A DNA stretch of 64,000 nt from Hyphomicrobiales bacterium (GTDB taxonomy: Bacteria > Pseudomonadota > Alphaproteobacteria > Rhizobiales > Beijerinckiaceae): contig CANGPL010000001.1 in assembly GCA_947455725.1 (NCBI GenBank), forward strand, positions 61,545 through 125,544, read 5' to 3'. The position numbers and the translations under genes were made by a program. Below the pieces are notes generated by a model. That model was given only the letters and a program-made list of their open reading frames with translations. It ran no database searches and was not told the DNA's origin. Each line of letters opens with the position of its first letter. Within the stretch, counting starts at the first letter, position 1. This document shows, one piece after another, positions 57,458-64,000 of this stretch.

Positions 57458-58684
57458 TCAAATCACAATCAAATCGGCATGCAATGCGCCGGCCTGCTTC
57501 AATGCTTCAAGAATAGCGACAAGATCGCTCGGTGAAGCGCCGACGGAATTGACCGCATCAACAATTTTCGAAAGCTGCACGCCAGGGGCGAACATGAACA
57601 TTTTCACTTTGCTCTGATTAACGTCGATCTGACTGTTTTGTGTCGTTGTGTTCTGTCCGCCTTGGGCAACCGCACCTTGACCCGTAGCAATACCGCCTTG
57701 GCCCGGCGTAACGGTCTGGCTCTCGGTGATGCGAACGGTGAGACTGCCATGCGAGACCGCAGCCGGTGTAAGAAACACACCATCGCCGATCACAATCGTA
57801 CCGGTGCGCGAATTAACAATCACGCGGGCAGGGGGTGCGGCTTGATCAACTTTAATATCCTGTACAGCGGCCATAAACGAAACGCGTTGATTAACATCGC
57901 GTGGGGCCGTTACTTTAATAGTCGCAGCGTCTAAAGCCGATGCGGTGCCCGGACCCATCGATTTATCAATGGCGTCAACGACGCGTTGCGCCGTTGAGAA
58001 ATCCGGCGTGTTTAAATTCAACATCAAGGCGGGCATAGATTCAAACGGTGTTGCAACCGTGCGTTCAACCGTTGCGCCACCCGGAATGCGACCAACCGTG
58101 GGTACGTTTACGGTGACACTTGAGCCATTGGCCCCCGATACACCCAAGCCACCAACGGCAAGGTTGCCTTGCGCCATCGCATAGGTTTCATTGTCGGCAC
58201 CAACCAGCGGCGTCATCAAAAGATTACCGCCAACTAGACTTTTGGCGCCACCAAGCGTTGCAACCGTAATATCAATTTTTTGACCGGGCTTCGCAAAGGC
58301 TGGAAGTTCGGCGGTGACCATAACAGCCGCAGCGTTTTTCGCGTTTAGCGAGCCTGCGTCGATATTCATGCCAAAGCGCGAAACCATGCTCTGCATGCTT
58401 TGAAGCGTTGCGGCAACGTTACCGTCACCCGTGCCGTTAAGACCGACAACGATACCGTAGCCAACAAGTTGGTTCGAGCGAACGCCTGCAACGCTTGCAA
58501 CGTCCTTAATTCGTTCGGTGGGAACATTGACGGCAGTTTGGGTCGACGCGGCGGCGGGCATCAATGTAGCCTGTTGTTGTGCTTGTTCCTGTGCGGCGGG
58601 CGCAGCAGGGGCTTGTTGAGCCCACGCGCCTTGCGGCGCGATGAGGGCCAACGCTAGGGCGATACGGATGATCTGATGTGTCAT
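57458..58684 (-). CDS. flgI: Flagellar P-ring protein FlgI
   Basis: 408 residues with a signal peptide (about 1-22, ending GAWAQ), so it reaches the periplasm by Sec and forms the P ring around the rod in the peptidoglycan layer. RIKDVASVAGVRSNQLVGYG then IVVGLNGTGDG are family signatures near 58-90. The C-terminus SPSDLVAILEALKQAGALHA is typical. An Ala/Gln-rich stretch of about 25 residues after the signal peptide makes it somewhat longer than usual (about 365-380). Confidence 0.96.
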   Translation of the reverse strand: MTHQIIRIALALALIAPQGAWAQQAPAAPAAQEQAQQQATLMPAAASTQTAVNVPTERIKDVASVAGVRSNQLVGYGIVVGLNGTGDGNVAATLQSMQSMVSRFGMNIDAGSLNAKNAAAVMVTAELPAFAKPGQKIDITVATLGGAKSLVGGNLLMTPLVGADNETYAMAQGNLAVGGLGVSGANGSSVTVNVPTVGRIPGGATVERTVATPFESMPALMLNLNTPDFSTAQRVVDAIDKSMGPGTASALDAATIKVTAPRDVNQRVSFMAAVQDIKVDQAAPPARVIVNSRTGTIVIGDGVFLTPAAVSHGSLTVRITESQTVTPGQGGIATGQGAVAQGGQNTTTQNSQIDVNQSKVKMFMFAPGVQLSKIVDAVNSVGASPSDLVAILEALKQAGALHADLIVI

Positions 58685-58721
58685 AGCGTTGGACCTTTAG
58701 GTCTGTCGTAAGAGAGGAAGA

Positions 58722-59423
58722 TTAGAGAGGGGAGGCCCAGCCGAAGAATTTGCCATACCAATTCTGCTTGCTGGCATCAGCAAGATCACCTGATCCGGTA
58801 TAGCTAATCTGTGCCTGTGCGATACGACCGGAGTCGACGAGATTGCCCGCCTTGATATCTTCAGGGCGTACAAGGCCACTCACGCGGATATATTCTTCAC
58901 CCTGATTGAGCGAGAGCATTTTCTGCCCTTCAACCCACATATTGCCGTTTTCATAAACGCGCGTGACCATCACAGTCAAAGTACCCGAGAGGCTGTTGCT
59001 CTGCGTTGCGCTTCCCTTGCCGTCATAGGATTGTTTCACCGAACCATCGGTATTCGTTGCCGTTGCCACCGACGAATTGGTCATACCAATCGCGCTCAAT
59101 GGTCCGGCAATAATACCCGGTAATGTCGAAGTCGTGCTACCCTGACGGTTGATAACGCCTTCATTCGCTTTAGAGGCTTGCGTTGTTTCAGCCAAGGTAA
59201 CGGTTAATACATCGCCTACCGAATGGGCACGGCGATCACCCACAAAGAAGCCCGGCTGCGCGGCGGAATAAATCGCGCCGTCGGCAGGCTTTTCGTGCAC
59301 GGAGACAACCTTGTTGTAGTCGTCCTGCATTGTCGCAGAAATTTTCTGTTCGCGTCCGGCAGAGCATCCGCCAAGAGCCAGCGCGGAAACAAGAAGAAGA
59401 GAAGCTGCAAATTTCATGGTCAT
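58722..59423 (-). CDS. flgH: Flagellar L-ring lipoprotein FlgH
   Basis: 233 residues from ATG at 59423; the next ATG (59417) is an alternative and the frame opens at 59474 inside flgG without support. AAGGAAACA lies just before. Lipobox ALALGGC near residues 15-21 marks an outer-membrane lipoprotein that forms the L ring. GDVLTVTLAETTQASKANEG and GNMWVEGQKMLSLNQGEEYI are diagnostic. flgA, which sits between flgG and flgH in many alphaproteobacteria, is missing here. Confidence 0.95.
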   Translation of the reverse strand: MTMKFAASLLLVSALALGGCSAGREQKISATMQDDYNKVVSVHEKPADGAIYSAAQPGFFVGDRRAHSVGDVLTVTLAETTQASKANEGVINRQGSTTSTLPGIIAGPLSAIGMTNSSVATATNTDGSVKQSYDGKGSATQSNSLSGTLTVMVTRVYENGNMWVEGQKMLSLNQGEEYIRVSGLVRPEDIKAGNLVDSGRIAQAQISYTGSGDLADASKQNWYGKFFGWASPL

Positions 59424-59430
59424 TGTTTCC

Positions 59431-60216
59431 TTAGATGTTCTGCGTGAGGAATTTTTGCATGCTGTCAACGGCATTGATTGCTTTTGAATTCACTTCATAA
59501 GCGCGCTGCGTCTCGATCATATTGACGAGTTCTTCAACGACATTGACGTTTGAGGATTCAAGCGAGCCTTGCTGAATTTTGCCAAGGCCTGCACTACCCG
59601 GATTGCCGACAACCGCTGCGCCAGAGGCACCAGTTGCCATCGCCAAATTTTCACCCACCGGCTTTAAGCCACCATTATTCGGGAAGGATGCGATCTGGAT
59701 CGTGCCCACCACGCTTGGCGCTGCTTGGCCCGGAATACCAACGGAGACAATACCGTCCGTTGATATAGAAATGGACGAGGCATTAGGCGGGATCGTAATG
59801 GCAGGTTCAACCGGATAGCCGTTGGATGAGACGAGCAATCCGGTTGAGTTTTTCGAGAAATTACCAGCGCGGGTATAACCCATCTGACCATCAGGCATCA
59901 GAACCTGAAAAAATCCGTCGCCCTGAATCGTCATATCGAGCGAGTTATCCGTGTTGATGATATTGCCTTGGCTATAAAGCTTTTCGGACGACACGATACG
60001 CACGCCCGTGCCGATCGAAAGACCGGTTGGTAATTGCGTATTTTGCGAGGTCTGCGCACCGCTCTGGCGGAGATCTTGATAGAGTAAGGTTTCGAAGTTT
60101 GCCCGATCACGCTTAAAGCCAACGGTATTCACGTTGGCGAGGTTGTTCGAAATCACGCTCATCCGCTCTTGTTGAGCGTTAAGACCGGTTTTCGCTACGT
60201 TTAATGCATCTGGCAT
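59431..60216 (-). CDS. flgG: Flagellar distal rod protein FlgG
   Basis: 261 residues, usual length. N-terminal NVAKTGLNAQQERMSVISNN then LANVNTVGFKRDRANFETLL; TIQGDGFFQVLMPDGQMGYT near 102-121; C-terminal VVEELVNMIETQRAYEVNSK. It forms the distal rod crossing the P and L rings. It follows flgF by 46 bases and precedes flgH. Confidence 0.97.
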   Translation of the reverse strand: MPDALNVAKTGLNAQQERMSVISNNLANVNTVGFKRDRANFETLLYQDLRQSGAQTSQNTQLPTGLSIGTGVRIVSSEKLYSQGNIINTDNSLDMTIQGDGFFQVLMPDGQMGYTRAGNFSKNSTGLLVSSNGYPVEPAITIPPNASSISISTDGIVSVGIPGQAAPSVVGTIQIASFPNNGGLKPVGENLAMATGASGAAVVGNPGSAGLGKIQQGSLESSNVNVVEELVNMIETQRAYEVNSKAINAVDSMQKFLTQNI

Positions 60217-60262
60217 GGCACACTCCGCTGAGTCATTTATGTGTTAATCAAGCGCTTCAGTC

Positions 60263-61009
60263 TTAGGACGAGCGCATGAGTTTGGCTGTTTCGGTGTCGA
60301 GTTCCTTTGCCGTGCCGATCAGCTTGATCTGCATTTCATAGGAACGCTGATTTTGGATAATTTCGACCATTGAATCGACAGCACTCACATTGCTGGTTTC
60401 AAGGGTGTTGGAGGATAATTTCACATTCGCATCAACAGCCGGAAGGGGACCGTTCTTGACGCGCATGAATCCGTCAAGGCCGCGGGCAACATTGTTTGGC
60501 GGCACCGATACAAGATCAATACGCCCTGCAGGAACCATCGTATTTCCTTCAGAGCCCAGCGGCTTATAGGAAATCGTGCCATCATTCGCGATAGCGACTT
60601 TTTCATAAGGCGGAATGGTAATATCGGCGCCACCGCCTTGGATCGTTAAACCGTCGCCATTGCGCAACTTGCCGTCCAAGCCAATCTTCATATCACCGCG
60701 ACGGGTAATGGCTTTGTCACCGGAAGGCGTCGTGCCGACAATAAAGCCCGGGCCATCAACGGCAACATCAAGCGGACGGTCGGTGTTGTTGAGGTTTGAG
60801 GTTGTTAAATCAACGCCTGAATCTTTTCGTGTCGCAAAAATGCGATCTTCAAAAGACATATTATCCCGCAGAAAGGCTGATTCAACATCGGTTGAAACGT
60901 CTTTGCGGAAACCAATCGTGTTGACATTGGCAAGATTGGCCGACGTGATCTTCTGATTATCTGTCAGAAGACGCATCGTAGTGAGCGCTACCTGTCCAAT
61001 CCGATCCAT
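60263..61009 (-). CDS. flgF: Flagellar proximal rod protein FlgF
   Basis: 248 residues from ATG at 61009 (MDRIGQVALTTMRLLTDN); the frame opens at 61090 but the extra residues are unsupported. ITSANLANVNTIGFRKDVST near 20-39 is the rod-type N-terminal motif, VDGPGFIVGTTPSGDKAIT lies in the middle, and MVEIIQNQRSYEMQIKLIG at the C-terminus. It starts a flgF-flgG-flgH-flgI-flgJ-flgK-flgL run, behind a perfect sigma-54-type promoter. Confidence 0.94.
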   Translation of the reverse strand: MDRIGQVALTTMRLLTDNQKITSANLANVNTIGFRKDVSTDVESAFLRDNMSFEDRIFATRKDSGVDLTTSNLNNTDRPLDVAVDGPGFIVGTTPSGDKAITRRGDMKIGLDGKLRNGDGLTIQGGGADITIPPYEKVAIANDGTISYKPLGSEGNTMVPAGRIDLVSVPPNNVARGLDGFMRVKNGPLPAVDANVKLSSNTLETSNVSAVDSMVEIIQNQRSYEMQIKLIGTAKELDTETAKLMRSS

Positions 61010-61073
61010 GGCTACTACCTGCTGCTTTCCAAAACCGCGAATGCGCCAAAAACATGACACCTGACACCTATGT

Positions 61074-61089
61074 AGCAAGTGTCGTGCCA
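61074..61089 (-). promoter_or_regulatory. Sigma-54-type promoter of the flgF operon
   Basis: On the - strand TGGCACGACACTTGCT, a full match to TGGCAC-N5-TTGCT. The predicted start is near 61062, about 53 bases before the flgF ATG. Confidence 0.88.
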
Positions 61090-61186
61090 TGTCTGGTTTT
61101 GCTTTGGAGAGCTTCAGAAATGTAGCCGATCAACGCTCGGATTGACGGCGCGGTCGCCCAATCGGCGAGCGCATGGATAAGTCGCC

Positions 61187-61218
61187 GCGCCGGACCGCCT
61201 ATTATGACGGTCCAGCGC
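61187..61218 (-). terminator. Possible terminator hairpin after flgE
   Basis: GCGCCGGACCG (61187-61197) pairs with CGGTCCAGCGC (61208-61218) with one mismatch and a 10-base loop, 15 bases past the flgE stop. No U tract follows on the - strand. Confidence 0.4.
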
Positions 61219-61233
61219 GCCGGGGGGAGCCTA

Positions 61234-64000
61234 TTAGCCGCGGATCTGGATGATCGTCTGCGTCAGCGTTGTTTCCGTCTCAATCGCCTTCGAGTTGGCT
61301 TGGAAGTTACGCTGGGCGGTGATCAAATCCACCAGTTCTTCGGTAATGTCGACGTTCGAGCGTTCAAGCGCACCCGACTGGATCGATCCGAAACCATCCG
61401 CACCAGCCTGGCCAAGAACCGCGTCACCCGAAACCGAGTTTGCGACATAGTTCGAGTTACCAACCTGCTTCAAACCGTTCGGGTTGGCGAAGTTTGCAAG
61501 GATGATCTTACCCAAAGCCTTCGTCTGGCCATTGGTGTAATTGGCGCGAACGGTACCGTTGGCGTCGATGTTCAACCCGTCAAGCTGACCAGATGTATAA
61601 CCGTCCTGCTGGAGCGAAAGCACCGAGAAGGGCTGCGTATACTGCGTCGAGTATTTACCGTAATCGATGGTCAGGTTGAGCGGGTTAGCACCATTGCCCG
61701 GGTTGAACGGTGAGTACACCACACCCTGCGTAGGCGATGACAATTTACCACTCGTATCGAACTTCAATTCGCCTGGCGTCAGGTAGAGTGGAGCCCAGCT
61801 CTGCGACTTAATCGATGGCTTCACGGTTGTGATATTGCCATTGGCATCCACATAGAGAGGGTTCTTGTTCTCGTCCACCGCTTGGGTAAGTGGCGTGATC
61901 TGTGGTACCCTGCCAGGATTCTGCGTCACGGCGTTAAGACCAAAGTTAGCAGGCCCTACGACGTTGAACTGCGAGGAAGCACCCGTTGTTCCCGATGTGA
62001 ACTTTAGGCGATTATTTGTGGGATCAAATGCTACTGTTGCACCAGAAACAACTCGACCGGTTGCAGGGTCTTGGATCTGGTTAATACGCTGCTGGATCGC
62101 GGATGCAAGCGTGTCGCCCGTGTAGGCGCGTATCGGAAGCGCAATTGAACCCGTGATACCGTCAATTGTAAACGTCATTTTATTTTCACCCAAACCTTCA
62201 TTGAGCACGAAGGTTTGGTTCATTGGCGTGATAGCCGTTCCACCAAAAGCCACCGCGGCAGTGGATGCCAAGCCAGTACCTGAGAGAATAGTTTCTGTCT
62301 TTGAAACGCCGATGCCAAGCAAATCATTATTGCCTTGATACATCAAAGGTGACGTTGCAGATGCCGCCATAGACTGGCCAATCTGGCGGCCAGGCTGGGT
62401 TAAAGATGCACCTTGCGGCTCAGCTGGAAGTACCTGACCATTCGTCTGGAGATTGAGACGGAAGGGCTCGCCGGTCGGACTACCTTCGATCAGGAGATGG
62501 CCATTGCTATCGGACGAAATCGAGAGGGAGCCAATTGTGTCAGGTCGAACGGTCGATAGTGAGCCCCCGGTCGGTGTAGTCTTCGCCTGCTTGATGGTGA
62601 ACTTCCCAACAACAGCAGCATTATTTGCGTAGGTGAAGACAAGGCTGTTGGTTGTTAGATCCGCAGTCACACTATCGGCCGTCTTCTTTAGATTACCCGT
62701 TCCTGAGCTACCAGCCTTGGCTTGGATGGCTGCCGCAAGTTCATTTAATCCGTTCGAGCCAGCCGTGATCGCGCCAACTGTAATGTTTTCGGTAACTACT
62801 GTTCCGTCGGATTTCGGAACGCTAACCGTATAGACGTCACCTGCCTTAATTTGAAGCGTATTGGTGCTAATCTCAGGCTCAAGACCTGCGGTCTGTATTT
62901 CTTGCGTCTTCGAGTTACCTGCCTTGGTTACCGTGGTGGGTGTTGCAACAACCGTACGGTCCGTCAACGGTATGGTGCTCTGACCTGCACTGTCTGTACC
63001 GCGGGTGATCTGTGAAATCGAAATCTGGTGTGAAACGAACCCTGGCTGGTAGGTGAAGGTTAACGAGGAACCAGAAACCGTAACCGTTACCGGTGCTGGT
63101 GTTATTCCAACGTTTTGTGCATCTATCTTAGCCTGAATCATATCTGCTAGTTTCTGCAGCCGTGTCGCGGGTGAGTCAGATCTTGCAAATGCTGGTAAAG
63201 TAATTGGTGTACCATACGCTCCGCCCGACCCAACTGGAACAGAGGGACCAGTATTAGTGCTCGTTGTCGAAGGTGTAAGTTGCAAATTAACGATGAACTG
63301 GTCACCCGACAGCAGATTGCCCCAAGGCGTAATTGTTTGAACTTCCGATTGCCCGGATGACCCAACCCTATTTTCAACCGTGGATGAAAAAGATACCGGA
63401 AGAGCTTGCTTAAGGTTTGAAATTACAGCTTCTGAACCTGTTAGTGTTGAATTATTGGTTGCTGCTGGATCATAGCTATAGGTAAACGAGCGACCATCGG
63501 ATTCGAGGGTGATCGATTGTGGCTTTGTAGTATCCATATGCGAAAGATCATAGGAATTGATTTGCGTCATTGTATCATCGGCTGTCTGCGCCAATGTGGT
63601 CCGACCCACGGTAATCTTTGATGACTCACCCGTTGTACCCGAACTAAACTCGAACTGACGCGTATCCTTATTATAGTTGACAGTAATTCCGGTACGTTGA
63701 TCGTTAGCGGCTGTGATAGGAGGACCTGACGGTAGAACGGCTTGTCCCATCCATTCCGAATTGGTTCCAATGGCTGTTGGAGTGCTCGTTGTTTGTGTCG
63801 GCAAGCCTAGATCATTTAGCGTATTGGTCGGGTTATAAACCTGAATGTTCTGATAACGGTTTTCAGGTAATTGCGCGTCTGAGCCAAGCTGTGCAGGATC
63901 AACTTTGAATGTCAACGAACGAGAGGCCACATCAAAGCCTACCACGATCGGTGGACTGTTGGTGTCGACCCAGTTTGAGGGCTTGCCGAAATCATTGTGC
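61234..64000 (-). CDS. flgE: Very large flagellar hook protein FlgE, C-terminal part (cut by window end)
   Basis: At least 922 residues; the frame is open past 64000, so the N-terminus is outside. The last 200 residues are typical FlgE: DYGKYSTQYTQPFSVLSLQQ then DGYTSGQLDGLNIDANGTVR, NGQTKALGKIILANFANPNG and RSNVDITEELVDLITAQRNF. FlgE builds the hook. Ordinary alphaproteobacterial FlgE is about 400-600 residues, so this is greatly enlarged by Ser/Thr-rich beta-type sequence. SYDLSHMDTTKPQSIT and VGFDVASRSLTFKVDPAQLG resemble parts of the FlgK insert. A separate promoter for flgF lies after it. Confidence 0.92.
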   Translation of the reverse strand, partial: HNDFGKPSNWVDTNSPPIVVGFDVASRSLTFKVDPAQLGSDAQLPENRYQNIQVYNPTNTLNDLGLPTQTTSTPTAIGTNSEWMGQAVLPSGPPITAANDQRTGITVNYNKDTRQFEFSSGTTGESSKITVGRTTLAQTADDTMTQINSYDLSHMDTTKPQSITLESDGRSFTYSYDPAATNNSTLTGSEAVISNLKQALPVSFSSTVENRVGSSGQSEVQTITPWGNLLSGDQFIVNLQLTPSTTSTNTGPSVPVGSGGAYGTPITLPAFARSDSPATRLQKLADMIQAKIDAQNVGITPAPVTVTVSGSSLTFTYQPGFVSHQISISQITRGTDSAGQSTIPLTDRTVVATPTTVTKAGNSKTQEIQTAGLEPEISTNTLQIKAGDVYTVSVPKSDGTVVTENITVGAITAGSNGLNELAAAIQAKAGSSGTGNLKKTADSVTADLTTNSLVFTYANNAAVVGKFTIKQAKTTPTGGSLSTVRPDTIGSLSISSDSNGHLLIEGSPTGEPFRLNLQTNGQVLPAEPQGASLTQPGRQIGQSMAASATSPLMYQGNNDLLGIGVSKTETILSGTGLASTAAVAFGGTAITPMNQTFVLNEGLGENKMTFTIDGITGSIALPIRAYTGDTLASAIQQRINQIQDPATGRVVSGATVAFDPTNNRLKFTSGTTGASSQFNVVGPANFGLNAVTQNPGRVPQITPLTQAVDENKNPLYVDANGNITTVKPSIKSQSWAPLYLTPGELKFDTSGKLSSPTQGVVYSPFNPGNGANPLNLTIDYGKYSTQYTQPFSVLSLQQDGYTSGQLDGLNIDANGTVRANYTNGQTKALGKIILANFANPNGLKQVGNSNYVANSVSGDAVLGQAGADGFGSIQSGALERSNVDITEELVDLITAQRNFQANSKAIETETTLTQTIIQIRG

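Overview
The window reads as a chromosomal stretch of a flagellated alphaproteobacterium of moderate G+C content. This rests on a crescentin-type coiled-coil protein, MotB proteins with long low-complexity periplasmic linkers, short flagellins (about 285 residues), a one-domain FlgJ beside a separate lytic transglycosylase, and a TPR-GT41 enzyme of the kind that glycosylates flagellin in Caulobacter. I cannot fix the order or genus from sequence alone.

Layout. 1-6.9 kb: potassium and housekeeping genes (two convergent kup genes, cspA, a voltage-gated-type K+ channel, glpK, a small Rap1a/Tai-like secreted protein). 7-11.7 kb: a Sel1-like secreted protein, an unknown protein, then motA followed by two tandem motB genes. 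11.7-13.9 kb: a DUF1330 protein, a 49-residue small ORF and a crescentin-like protein. 14-34.2 kb: three very large proteins (729, 1293 and 2659 residues) built almost wholly of one octapeptide repeat, L-[ST]-[ST]-x-Q-[ILV]-x-[AGN], lying between two flagellin genes plus fliD on one side and a third flagellin gene on the other. 35.4-49.6 kb: glycan genes. Three lie on the + strand after flagellin 3. Ten lie on the - strand: LicD/fukutin-like transferase, IspD-SDR fusion, rfbC-rfbB-rfbD-rfbA, TPR-GT41, GT4 and two methyltransferases. 49.8-64 kb: two unknown genes, a flagellar-type transglycosylase, and the hook-basal-body genes flgE-flgF-flgG-flgH-flgI-flgJ-flgK-flgL on the - strand, with very large FlgE and FlgK.

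How it fits together. Sigma-54 type promoters (GG-N10-GC with TGGC and TTGCT elements) stand before repeat protein 1, fliD, flagellin 3, flgF, the glycan operon and, less perfectly, the transglycosylase. A second motif, TAAA-N15-CCGT, stands before flagellin 1 and repeat proteins 2 and 3. So the repeat proteins and the glycan operon look like members of the flagellar regulon. The main hypothesis is an elaborate flagellum: flagellins glycosylated with a rhamnose-containing and possibly polyol-phosphate-decorated glycan, together with giant octapeptide-repeat proteins of unknown function that lack signal peptides. All functional links are inference from sequence and position.
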